A stretch of DNA of 64,000 bases from Dolomedes plantarius. Its lineage: Eukaryota > Arthropoda > Arachnida > Araneae > Dolomedidae. How positions within the stretch are numbered: the stretch's first letter is position 1; each line of letters begins with the position of its first letter. Made by a program: the position numbers and the translations under genes. This document shows positions 34,460 through 48,900 of this stretch, piece after piece. The stretch lies in NCBI GenBank assembly GCA_907164885.2, contig OU015503.1:126567764-126631763 (forward strand). The letters are read 5' to 3'. The notes below the pieces were generated by a model that searched no databases, was not told where the DNA came from, and worked only from the letters and a program-made list of their open reading frames with translations.

Positions 34460-37400
34460 ATGTATATATATATATATATATAAAAGCATACATAGAAAAT
34501 AATAAATTACCTGTACATGGCCCTCCAAAAGTCTGTTTTCAATGGGGAAAGGTTTGATAGCCTCACTGCAGTAGAAAGTATACTGGGGCTCATTAGGGGT
34601 AGAGACAGGCACATCTACCAACAAATATTCAACAGGTAGAGGACGGGCAATCTGTGTTATTTCATTACCATAATTGTCTTTTTCCTACAAAATAAATAAA
34701 ACCACAGTCACAAATGATAAATACATTTCTCACAAAATCAATATTTAACGACTTGATTTAAACCAGAAGACAAATGTTCCATCAATCAATGCTGCAGTGG
34801 TTTTGGTAACAAATTGGAATATCATGGTTGAAAATTACGTACTAGATGTCCCCTAACTGTGCATGGTTTGTAAATATATAACATTTTACACCCAAATAGT
34901 AAAATGGTTCTGATAAGATGCTGTTGTTTTCAAATACTGCCAAGCCAAGCACCTGATAAAACAACCCTACATGAATAGGGGAAGTTTACAGGTAAAGGGA
35001 ACAATTCATGTAAACAGAATAAAAGAGGGTTCAGTCTAGTGATGCGACATCGATAACAAAACATCGATGTTTTGAAACATCGATATTCAATATTAAAACA
35101 TCGATGCTAATAAAACATCGCCCAAAAACCATCGATGTTTTTAAACACTGATGTTTTAGAACCTCCATTTTTTAAAACTGGTTTAGTAACCTCTAACATT
35201 AATGTTACTTCTGTTAGTCGTGGGGGGAGGGGGTGATTTAATTTTACTCTCTGATTGTGCAGACACAAATGATAAAAAATTGGTTGCTTTCGGCTACTTT
35301 GATGACTCAAAATTCTCGTTGTAAATACCGCCATGTTTTTCCTTCAAATGTCCAGATAAATTCGTGGTATTGCCAGAAGTTTTGAGGGACTTAAAGCAAA
35401 TATTGCATTTCGCCAATTTGTCAGAGGTTTTGTAAAAATATTTCCAAACGGTAGTTTTGGGAGGCATCTTACTAATAATATTAACGTCAACTTATATAAA
35501 ACCAGAACAAAACAAAAACTTAAACGGATGCACTCGTGTATATACTATTTGTAAAATAAAACCCCATGGAAGGTTCTGGAGTGTCAGGAACATTCCAAGC
35601 ACTCTGATTGGTTCATTGGTTGTTAATTGCCATTTGTCTGTTTGCTACGGAATCATTCCCCCTTTTGTATTCGTCCTTTTCAGAATTCAGACATACATTT
35701 ACTGGGTGTGAAAATTATGCTACGTGTTAATTTTTTTTTACTACGGTACTTTTTCATTAAAAAAACATCGGCTTCAATAAATCGATGTTTAAAACATCGA
35801 TGTCTTTATCCAAACATCGATGTTTTGAAAACATCGACATCGATGTCGCATCCCTAGTTCAGTCTTTACATACAGATGTTTTTCCTTATAGATATACAAG
35901 ATGCAGTAGAATGGACTCCCACATTTCAAAGGGTAATAAAAAAATTAACAAAATAATTTACAGAAAAAAGCTTTACTTTTCCAAAAAGTACTAACAATCT
36001 AGATTGTTTTCACTAGGTTTTGAAAATAGCATCACTTAGGTTGCACCCATTATTTGCAATGCACTGCCAAAGCCATTCTCTAAACTTTTCCATCATTCAC
36101 TCCGTTATCGCTGGAGGAATGGTGGCAGCTTCTTCCCAAATAGCAGACTTACAGAATCATTGCACATTATCAGGTGTTCCAATGTTCCGAGGACAACCAC
36201 TTGGTTTCCTTGATAACGTAGACCCAATTGTCCTCATGTTTGAAACCCATTGCAGGTTTGTTTTTCGATCAAGAAAGGTATTTCAATAGCGCTCGAAGAG
36301 TATCCTAATGCCCTCTGTGTTGGGGTTACAGATTCATTGTTTTTAAAGAATGCCTCAATAACGAAATCGCAATGTTCACCAGACCAACTCATGGTGTAGA
36401 TCTGCCCCAACTGTTGCCACTTCTCGCAGCATCCTACCCCCTCCTCTAGAATTGTGGGAATCCATTTTGTCACACCCCATAGGACTTACTCATAATTTGG
36501 TAAAATTGAAAAATAATGTCAGTGAACAATTAAAAAAAAACTTAATGAAAAGACCTGCAGAATCCAAGACATTTTCATTTTACATGGTTATTAAACACTC
36601 TAACACTATGAGATGAATAATAGCAAGGAGAAACTATGACACAAATAATTACAAGTCTTAACAGATAGATTTCCATATTAAAAAAATGATTTTGACACTT
36701 AATACATTTCTTAGAAGTATGCACAATCCCACACGTATGTTGTTTTAAAGAAAACACTGTACTTAAGAGAAATATTTTATTCTTCAGTCTCTCAAACTCT
36801 TAGACCTTTTGAATTATGCTGCACCTCGAACAGCATGTCTCTCCTCAAAATCTCCCATGCTTCTGTGACAAATTACTCACATTGCCAATTATTCCCAACA
36901 TTTCATCACAATGGACCCATCTGATAAAAGAAAACAGATTCCCATGCCTTGAAAGAATCTGACAATGCATGTGTTTCAAAGATAGAACTCTTTTAGACAG
37001 ATATATAAATTAAAAAGGAAATTTAATAATTAAAAGGAGTTTCTAGGTCACAAGTGGCATCTACATAAATAAAAGAAAGGACTTTAATGACCAGTTGGTG
37101 GAACAATTCCGGGTGGACCGTTTCCAGTACATAATTTCTGGTATGGCATCCGTTATGAAATTTAGCCATGTTTGAAAATGTCGAAATTGATGTGATTTTT
37201 TTCCCCATGAAAGTACATAAATGTTACATATTTGGAAAGAGCTTTAAAAACTGATAATTTTTTCTGCGTACACTTATTCTGCTAATTTAATAGTTTTAGA
37301 GCTATATCAATTCTAAATGCATACTCCACCAATCACAATTGGCCATACAAAATGTAATCCACCATGTTTTAAAAGTTAAAATCAATGTTTTTTTTTTTTT

Positions 37401-37854
37401 TTTTTTTTTTTCTTCTTTTCATGAAAGTACATAAGTGTTACATATTTAGAAAGAGCTTTAAAAGCTGATAATTTTTTCTGCATACACTTAATCTGTTACT
37501 TCAATAGTTTTAGAGTTATTTGGATTCTAATGAGGTATCTCCTGTGAGATCATCCATCTTTGATGATGTAAACAAAGCATGATTCTCACTAAAAAATGAA
37601 TCACTGAAAAAAAATGTTTCATTGTGTGTCTAATTTTTAATTCTTTTTCTACTTTTTTATACTTTTAAATCAAATTTTTGTAATCATAAATAGATCATTT
37701 GAAGATGTACTAATTTTTTGGGTAATTAAAAGTGAAAAAAAAATGTAAATGTCATCTGTCTAGCGGACAGATGCCCTGAGTGTAGCTGGGCGAAGCCTGG
37801 CTAGTATGAAATAAAACAGAGCATTTTTTTGACATAACACAAACACAAACACAT

Positions 37855-37934
<80 letters not shown>

Positions 37935-39944
37935 TAATTAATATTTCATATTTATACATATACAAATATATATATTTTAGAACTATTTCTCATTCAAATT
38001 CTAATTCTTTAGAAACCCCAGATAATTCATAGGAACAAGTATGCTAATCGCATGCGAGTTTCAATATATGTGGGAAAAAAAACATATCTAGCATGTCCAA
38101 GGTCAAATTGCAATCTTACAAACACTGCCACATATGTTGAATAGTAAAGGAACCTACCTTATAAAATACATCTGGGACATACTGTTCATTACTTGATTCC
38201 TTCACATATGCCAGTTCGGGAACATCAATGGTAGGGAGCAGACAGCTGTCTCTCACCAGGGCCATACACTGATTGGATACTTGGTAGCCCTCCATGTGAG
38301 CATGATTGTTGGAATCACCTATAAACATGAACATTTACATTTTAAAGGCATTAATAGAGTTGTGACAGCTTATTTACATGGTAGCAGTTAAAATGAAATA
38401 TTTCCTTAATAATAATAATAACATAAAAAAAACAGACAATTTAAAGCACTATTAATCAACCAAAACTATAAATATTTACAAACACATACATAAATTTATA
38501 GCTATAAAACAGTTCCGTAACTGATTGACTGACATATAACGCACAGACCAAACGGCTGGACCTAAAGGGCTGAAATCTTGCATGGCAATTCTTCTTATAG
38601 TGTAGGGGAAAGATTTGACAAATTCTTCTTGGATTTTTCTTAAATTAAATTTTTAATCTGTTTTTGTAACATTCTTTGAAGTTTGCATTTAAAATAATAA
38701 TCTGAGGATTTTAAACTTTATATCACGAGAAAGATCCTAAAAATACCTTTAAAATGAAATCTTTTTCGAATCTTTACCTCCATTTTCTGATTTTTGGTGA
38801 ATTTTAAAACATTAATTTTTAGAATTTATTAAATGCTGATCATGTGGTTTCTTTTCCTTTTGCGATACTTTAAATTAATTTTGCATCACGTGCATAACAA
38901 TTAAATAAACTGACAAAAAAATATTAAAATACGGTAAAAGATAAAATCTAACCACTAGACTAATTGAGAGATGGAAGTTTTTTAAGAATTTAATTCAAAT
39001 TAGTATGTTTTATGGATATTAAATATACAAACTAATTGCATACATTGACCGTTGTATTTAATTTGAATATTTTCTTCTACATAATTTTGTCTATAAAAAT
39101 ATGTTACGATTTTTTTAATTAAATATATATATATTTTTGTCATTGATTGCATACATCGACCGTTGTATTTAATATAAATATATATTTGAGGTTTTTTGGT
39201 ATTAATTGCATACATTGGCTGTTGTATTTAATTTGAATGTATTCTGTAGCGAAGCACGGGTATTCAGCTAGTCTATATATATAAAATAGTTCCGTAACTG
39301 CCTGACTGACATACAATGCACAGACCAAACAGCTGGACCTAAGGGGCTGACATTTTGCATGGTGATTCTTCTTATAATGTAGGGGTGCACTAAGAAAAAT
39401 TTTTTAAAAATTCTTAGATTTTTTAAAATTAAATTTTAAGCTGTTTTAGTAACTTTTTTTAAGTTTGCATTTAAAATAATAATTTGACGGTTATAAAATT
39501 TATATCACAAGAAAGATCATAAAAATTCCTTTAAAATGAGATCTATTTTTAATCTTTATCTCTATTTTCTGATTTTTGATGAATTTTTAAAGATTAGTAT
39601 TTAGAATTTAATTTATTAAATGCCGATCACGTGATTTCTTTTTCCGGTACTTTAAATAAATTTATCGTCACGTGCATAACAACTAAATAGACAAAAAAAA
39701 AAAATTCTTTTCCCTTGCTAATGTGGCAAGTGATCGGACATTATCCACAAAAATATTAAAATACAATAAAAGATATTATGTTCCTCAAACTGTACTATAT
39801 TCTTTAGTATGTCTTATTACATTTAAATTGAATATTTTCTTCTACATTATTTTGTCTATAAAAATATCCCTTATGATTTTTTTATAAATATATTTTTTTT
39901 TGTTTATTTTTACATCCATTGTATACATCGATCATCATATTTAT

Positions 39945-39986
<42 letters not shown>

Positions 39987-42900
39987 TTTTTTGGCATTAA
40001 TTGCATACATTCACTGTTGTATTTAATTTGAATGTACTCCGTAGCAAAGTGTGGGTTTTCAGCTAGTATGTACGTATAATTAAGTATGCTATTATTTACA
40101 ATTTACAATCAAGGGAAGGAAACACTTTTCATACCAAACAGATGGGATGATATAGAAATTGGGTATAATCATGGTCAAATTATGAGAAAAATTGAAATTA
40201 GCTTTAATTTATTGAACTTGGAAAACATTTTCAGTAGACTGAGACATTAGAAAAAATGGATTGCATTTAATTTGAAATTTGACTTTCAATTATTGGATGG
40301 AGGGAGATCACTCAGAGACTCCATTAAATATTGCTTTCTCCAATAAACTGTAAAAAGAAACAGCTTAAAACTTGGGTACTTCCAATCAAATATGAATGCC
40401 ATACTTAAATAAATCACTTTTGTGTTCTAGACACATAGATAAAAATGTCTATTTTAGTTGAAATATCAGTTCTGATATACCATTTTAAAATAAGAAAAAA
40501 ATCCTCAATATCAGATATGGAATATGAGTGACAAAAGGCTTACCAGTAAAACAAATTGTAACAAATTTTGACCCAAAATAACCATCAGGGGAAAGTTTGC
40601 ACACATTTGGATGTTGATTTTGTAACTGACCGGCCATTATACATTCTTGAGCACTCAGAAAGTGAGAATTCTGAAACAGAGATCATGATAATTTAAGTAA
40701 CAAAAATAATGATTACAATCATAAATCAAGGCATTTTTGACACTTTGAGCATGCTTTTCTAAAGGCCTTGTGTCACTCAATAGCCTTTAACTGCTCTATG
40801 AGGTTGAGTCTTTCACTTCTTTAGGACCAGTCATGTATGCTTCTGCCGCAAATTGAACCTAGTCCATGCACAGGCCCCGCCTCTCCTGCGTGTGGGCTGG
40901 ATCAGGGCACTGCAAATTGAGCCCAGCACACACATCCATGCCAGCCTAGCACTATGGCGTCCGAGGTTGAACTTCTCATGGATTTGGAATCGGAATCAGA
41001 GAATGAAGAACTAATATTATTATATTCTACAGTTACCAGGGGGGGATAATGGCAGAAATATCCATGGGGAGTTTAAACTGTCTTACATACATGTATCAAT
41101 AATTTTTAAATTATTGATACATACTTCTGTACAAGACAAACTAATGTTGACATAACTTAAAAAGTATTTAACCATAGATTTATTCAAAGAATATGTAACT
41201 TTGATATCTAGTATAAATCATTATTACACTAGATAAACAATGCAATTAAATAAAATCAAAATTCAGATAACTTTGACCAAATCAGATTATAAATTTAGAA
41301 AATTAATATTTCTGGAAACCATACAGCTATCATAAGTATGTATCAATAATTTTAAAAATGCAAAATTACATGAAATTCTAAAATGTGTTCTGTATTTACT
41401 ACACTTTCTATATTAAAACGACAAATAATAAAAATCTATATAACATAATGGCACTTGTTAACAACTTTGTAAACAAGTTCACAATGCTCCGAATGTTTTG
41501 CCAGCCAGGGTACTTTGCTATCGTCTATCCAAATCTGACCCACGGCCCACGAAATCTGTGCGACAATCACAGACCTTCCCACGCATGGGTTGGGATCAAT
41601 ATGCAGTGCCTCAGTCAAAACTATGTTTCACAGATTCCCTCACACGTGGGCTGAGTTCAATTTGTGGCGGGCCTAAGCCTGATATTAGATAAAGTGTCAT
41701 GCAACTCTCTACTCAAATTTTCACTACACATAAGGCATTGCTAGCTAGAAGTCCCCATGTTTTGTATTTAAGGTTTGTTCAAATCATTGCCTTTCATATT
41801 ATGGTTTCAGTTTTTGGTGTAAGTCTTCAAATCAGTTGACATAAATAAGCACAAATAAGACTGAAAGGTAACAGATCAAGCAATATTTTCTAAACCTTGG
41901 CAATAAGATGCATCTTATAAATGATATTTGTGTTTTCAATAGATGAAGCTTTATTGCTATATATCATTGAAATAACTTACCAGACAAGGGGTAATATGCT
42001 TGTTTGGTTCTGGATTACTAAATTGATCAATAAAAAGAAATGTCAAATGATTGTGTCATACAAGTCAGTTCAGCTACAAGCAATCTTCTTATGTTCAACC
42101 TATATCGACCTCAATGGTCTTTATGATTTTGTAATTAAAATGAGTAACTAAAATTAAAGCAGCAAAGATTTTTTGAGGCAACATGATAATTTTTTACAAG
42201 AACTCAAAAGAAAGATGAAGTAAAATCTTTTGGATCAAGAGAAAAATGCTCCTAGACCAAGAAGAAAATTGTCAGATAAATTCTGACTCACATAGACAGG
42301 GTGTTTCAAAAAGAATCATCCGATTTAAATAAATCATAACCATTTATCTTTTAATCCATTTTGATCAAATAATGTATAGGCAGAAAGAGGGAAATCTCGA
42401 GTTTCACACAGTTGCTGATAAGTAGCGATAACATTCTTTCTTTGCCTACCACTTCAGTGTTCGTAAAAATGGCAACTGCACAACAGAAATCAAAGAATCA
42501 TCTGATTAAAAAAAATCATAACTATTCATCTTTTAATCCGTTTTGATCGAATAATGTATACGCAGAAAGAGGGAAATCTTGAGTTTCATGCAGTTGCCGA
42601 CAAGTAGCGCAAACGCTCTTCCTTCGCCCACCACTTCAGTGTTTGTAAAGATGGCAACTGCACTACAAAAATCATTTTGTGTTCTACATTTTGCGAAGTG
42701 TGAATCGGTAACAACTGTTCAGAGTGATTTTCGTCGACAAAACCCTGGTAGATTGAAGTTCCTACCTCTCAGAGCATTAGGCGATGGTATAAACAATTCC
42801 AAGACACGGGTTGTCAGTGTACGCATAACAGCTGTAAAATCAGTGTAATGCAGACAAGCTCGAAAAAGTTTGGGACAAATTTGCCTACCGTATAGACATA

Positions 42901-45900
42901 TGTCGTGCATCCAAAGGTGGCACGTATACATCCAAAGGCAATATTGAGCACCTTTAATTTGGTGTGTAAAAAAACTTTAATGATTAAGCATGTAATATAA
43001 AATTAATTTTAAGTTTCTACGTTCAATAATTTTCATAATAGACTCATTTCAAATTGGGTAATTCTTTTTGAAACACCCTGTATATAAAATAAAGATTGAA
43101 ATTTTATTCATATCCATCATAAGATTCATAACCATCTTAAAAAGAACTTAACTGGCACACAGATTTTGTTAAGAATCTTAATTTAATGAATGTTTAACAA
43201 TTAGTAAAAATACCATTAAATTCATAAAATATACTGAATCAGACTTACTCTTTATTGATGTCAAAACACAGAATATACAACAACAGTTAACACATAGAAC
43301 AATAGTTAGAACATATTTTATGGAACATAAACCATGATGTTAAATATACAGAACATCTTGAGTATATAACAGTCAATTTTATTTAAATGTTACCCTATCA
43401 CACAAAATTACTGGAAGAACAATAATTTAACAAAACCTACTATGGACAACTATGATGACACCTCTCTCAAAAGAATTTGTAAATTGTCAAACATCAACCC
43501 TATTATCCTGCTTGATAAAAACAAATTTTTTTAACAAAACTGACAACACCTACATAACTTTTCTTCTCTCCATGGAGGATTAGGAGGGCTTTCAACTTGC
43601 TTTCGAAGATAAAACTTCTTTAGTGGAACAGCAAACTTTGGTTTAGAAGCCAAAAAAGAAAGCAAACGGGAGTAGGTGCAGGGTGTCTACTGAATTTTAG
43701 GAATCTCTTAATAAAACTTAGAAATATAATATCACCCAGTGGCTAAGTGGTTAAGGCATCAGCCTGCGACGCGGGTTCGATTCCCGCATAAGACTTGGTT
43801 GTATTCTGCGGAACCGGTCAGTCTTCTGCCTCCAAAAGGAGCCCTGTCTAGAAAGGGGAGCTGCAACCCATCGTCCATTGCCAGTGTCATCGTTTGTTAA
43901 TAAAAATTCTTCTGTGATTGTGTGATTTGTGTTTCTATTTTCTTATATTCATATGTACACCGGACTGGGGTGTAATGTCGTCAGCCCCCTGGGACATTAG
44001 TAAAAAATAAATAAATAAATAAAATAATTTTTTTAATTAAAAAAAAACATTAATTAAGTGTATTTTATGGGATCTATAATAAATATACAAAGAAAACTGT
44101 AGACGAAGTATGAAGAACATGGAAAAAACATGTTTATCTGCCTGATGCTCCACATTAATCGAGATATATTTATAGATAACACTTTCCAGATGTAAATAAT
44201 AAATTAAGGCAAGGTAACAGATCTTCAATCCTTGTGTTAAGCTACTGGGGACTGTCCCTGTATTTATCAACTTTTCTGGTTGACAAAGATAGATGTTTCA
44301 ATAAAGAGTGCATTTAAAAAAAAAAAAAAAATTTAGGTGGTAAATTTTTACAACAAAAGTAAAATTGTATTTTTAAAAATATTAAATCAATTTTTTTAAA
44401 ATAATCATGTTGAAATTCAAGGTCTACTTCTGTAAAAAAAAAAAAAAAAAGCTGGACTCTAGATTAGATAAATATTGAGTAAATTTCCTTCATCTTACCA
44501 TAGAAATCAAGGATCTGCAAGGTTAAGGGTTTTACCCCCATAAATATTAGGATGTTTAAATAAGTACTTTTCAACAAAGAAAAACTTACAATGTTACGGA
44601 TGTGCTTAACAGTGCCTTTTTGCAAATCCTCTGCAATGAGGTCAGTGAAAATCCAACCAACTTTCACCAAGCCTAAATTTTTTGCTATTTTATCGACAAT
44701 ACTCGCTTTGTCATCAGGCAAAATGCGTAAAAAGTCTCGGGAACCATCCTGAAAAGTTGAGAGAGAAATAACTTTAAAAAACAAATCAATATTCGAAAAG
44801 GCCATAAATTGATATTTGAATAACTCGATTAAAAATTTTGGCAGTTTTGTTAAACTATTTTTCTACAAAATCTTTTAAGACAGGGTTCAAATTTAAAATT
44901 GGACTTTCGAACAATACAAAAAGTGATATATACCAAGTCTCTTAGACTCATTCTTGCAGCATTTTCAGGACTCTCCTGGAGCATTTCTAAATTTTTAATT
45001 CTCTCACTGAGATTTAAGAACATTTAAATTTTTCAATAAATATCTGAAAATTATTTAATATTCTTAAATAATTTTCAGATCTCAGCTTAACATTGTAAAA
45101 CACATTTATGTAATTTTAAATAAATGGTAGCAATAATATTTCAATTTCAATGAATACTGTGCTAAAATATGTCTAGTAAGATACCAAATTAAAAACCAGG
45201 GCACATTTTTTAATGATATTAAAATATTTATACATGGTGATAGGTATTCCTGAAAATACCAGATGTAAATCACTAAAATAATTTTTTCTTTATGTTTTAC
45301 TGGTAATATTTTCCAAATTTTTAGTACAAAATTGCATAAAAATGCACTCCTACAAATTAAATTTTATTGATCAAATTTCAACTTTAGATTGTAAGGCATG
45401 TGTTTATACATTTTTTTTTATAAGGTACAAAAATATTTCAATTTTATGAATACAATTGTGTGAAAAATGTCTAATAAGATATGAGAGAGAAAAAAAAAAC
45501 CTTGATTGGTTGCATTTTTTAAGGATAATACATACTGTTGGTTTATATAGATACTAGATACAAATCAGCAAAATAAATTTTTCATCGATATTTTACTGGT
45601 TATTTTTTTTTAGTGTCTCCCAGTAGAAACTGCCCCCCCCCCCCCAATAAAAAAAACTTTCTATGAATATATTTTTATTGATTAAGGGAACAGTGAACCT
45701 TTATTTGAGCAAATCTTGGCATTGTAATATTGATTGTGTTATTCTAAAAATATATATATTTCTGTAGATTAATACTACCAAAATAATTTTTTTCAAGTAA
45801 AAAATCATTTATGAAGATTCTACGAACTAATTTATAAAGTGTAAGTGTAGTAATAAACTTTAAATCTGTTTCTCTTAAAACAGATTTTTCAAGGTTTTTA

Positions 45901-48900
45901 GATTTTTTGAATGTCCCATGCTACTTAATTTTTGTTTAAAACTCATAAGGAAGAATCCTGATACTGTTTGCAAAACAACTGGATATGCATTTTACAATCC
46001 GACTTCATTAAGGTAATTAAATTTGATTTATAACTTATTAAAAGGCAAAATTTTGAGGAAAATCGGGATGGAATTCAGAAAAAAAATCTCAAAAATTAAC
46101 TATTCAACAGATTAAATAATTGATACCCAGATTTATTTGTTATAAAGTGTAAAGTGATTAAAATGCAAAATCGAGGAAATATCTCAAAAATTAAGTAGCA
46201 AGAAGCATTTTAAAATTATAAACAAATAAATTTCAAATTTTTTAAAATTTTTTTAAATTATAATGAGATTGGAAATTTCTTTTAAAGTATTCTATATATT
46301 TATAGTGAAAAATATATATGCACAAAATTTTGTATCTCTATGATGAAAAGTAAAAAAAAAATAAATAAATTTTAATGTCCACCGTTCCTTTTTAAACAGA
46401 TTTCTACTGACAGCCTTGAAACAAATATCAATTTTATACTGATCATCTTTAAAAGGCCATAAATTTATTTACAGAGTTGATACAAATCATTATTTGTAAG
46501 AATAGATTTTTCTTTCATTAAATTCTGAAATGCTGATTTGAAAAATAAGGAGTTATTTTGGTTAGTAGCATACTAAAAATTTGAATAAAAAGTACTGTAA
46601 ATGCAAGAATATTAATCTAGACTGGATGCAAAAAGAAAATCACTAAAATTCCACTTGAAATTATGGTGAGAACGTTTATGTATCAAACCATGAGAAAAAT
46701 ACTAACTTGTGGAGGCTCATAGATAGCCGTAACGGTTGCCCGGATGCCCAAGGGAACATCTTTATGAACCTCATAATAACCGTACAGGAATCCAATGCGC
46801 TGATGACCAGTTATACGCCAATACTCAAGGAACCTTTCTACGAGTGAGGGATTTTCAAAAGCTATGTTATCAACATGTCGATAAGGCTAGGGGGAAAAGT
46901 AAGGAATGTTAGAATTCTTTTAATCTATTTCTCAAATGTTTTCTTCTCATTCATCAAAACCAAGCATGGAAACAAAAGAAGAGTAGCTGAAATTAACTTA
47001 CCTGCCGGTTTAACGTGAGAGCATTAGGCTGGCATTTTGTGCAAATACCTTGTGGCCATGGTAGGTGTTCTTTACATCCACTTTTAATATTACAGGTGAT
47101 ATTCTCTAAGGGTGCATACTTCCCTCTGTTACAAGAAGTAGATACAAAAATTTAAAAAATGTACATAAAACAGGGTACAAACATGGTAAATAAAAAACAA
47201 AAAAAATATTTCAGCTAGTCTCTTCTAACGAAACTACCGCAGGTTATTAATGTAGGATTACTTATCATTGCTTACCTCTCCTCCCTTCCCCCACATTTTG
47301 GTACTTTTATGTTTAACAGTTTATTGATACTGGGTTTGGTGCGTTGCCAAAGATATAACTTGCGACGCCGGACAATATTTCTCTCTGGAGGACTGTTACT
47401 GAGGAATGTAATCCTACGTTAAAAATTTATAACAGTTTGCACAACTCTGAAACCTCTTCTGTACCTATGCAAGGAGAGCAAAGCCCTTCCCATGTTCTGA
47501 TATTTTAAAAAGTTCTACCTTAGCCAGCAAAAAAAAAAAAAAAAAAAAGTTATAAAATTTAAAATACTATCTAAAAAGCCCCCAAAACTGTGTACGCTTT
47601 TTGATAATCAGCTAATTTATAATTATATCTAAAAGAAATCAAATTTTAAAGAAAATATATAATTGCATTATCTTAAATGTTTTCTTCCTACTTTATATTA
47701 AGTAGCTGATTATACATCGAAGATTTTACAATCCTTGGTATCATGGAATTGACTTTTACTGTATATAATAATCATGACATATATATTACAACAGAAGAAA
47801 GTAAGGTGGATGATTTTACCTCAAATAAATATTAGAGATTTAAGACATATTGGTTTGCCAAATTATGAATAAAATTATTTTAAACTACCTAAAAATTTAA
47901 CAATTATTGGGAAGTGTTTGGAGAGGAAAAAAAAAATTTAATGCTCCATTTTAGAGATAGGCAATGCATTTTGACTTATAGATTTTCAGGCCAAGAGCAA
48001 GCTCTGAGCTTCACATTCACTAATATTTTGCACCCTACAGTAAGCCTCAATAGTCAATAAAATGGTTGAACATCAAATTTCTGAACAAATACTGAAGTGA
48101 AAAACAACTTTAAGGTGACTGCCTACGTTGAAAAGGTCATTTTTTTACTATTTCAGTCAATTTCACTTTTTGCAAGAATCGTGTAATTCAATCTTTTCTC
48201 TTTTCAACACTGTTTTGATTTTCATTCTACATCAATTACAAGCAGAGTTATAGCTATTTAAAAAAACATTGTCTGATACAAAATTGAAGTGATAAGCAAA
48301 TTTGAATGCGTTTCTCTCAGAATTATGTTTTTTAGCACAAATCTCTACCGTTATCATGATATCTCACATAATAATGTATATAATTTGATAAATTTTTAGG
48401 AAATGTTTTAGACAATATTGTTAATGAAATGATGTACAATAATAGATCTATAATAAATAGTTTTTTATTTGGGTCTGTTTTTATAAGGAAAGGAATGACG
48501 AATCGGGGAAAATTTTGATACTGAAACATAAAATCATGAGCATTATTTTTGCATTTTAAAATTTCTCTTAGATTGTCAGTCATTTTGATAATAACATATT
48601 ATATGTATAATCTGTGAGAAGGAAATTAAAATAGTAGCGTTAGAATTTTGTGCAGAGTGATGGGGTTTTAGCTAAATTTCAATAAAAATTACTTCAAATT
48701 GACCAATTTATAAAAAAATATGGTATTTGCAAGTTTTTGATCCTTTTATAATTTTTAAGTGCTATTTTACCATAAAAGACCAAAAAATCTTTTTTATTCT
48801 CACCCTAAAAAAAATCTAGTCAAAATTGACTCATTGATACATCTATACACACATACATATATAAACAAATATTTTGCAAGAATTTAGAAATCATAACATA

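Noticed and set aside
34322..34624. 100-aa ORF on the minus strand
   Set aside because: Its N-terminal part is out-of-gene extension of NPLOC4 exon 34511-34684 through the splice donor into TA/TG repeats.
43733..43806. Possible functional tRNA gene
   Set aside because: A and B boxes are present, but the sequence continues into a SINE body and (AAAT)n tail, and a full cloverleaf was not evident.
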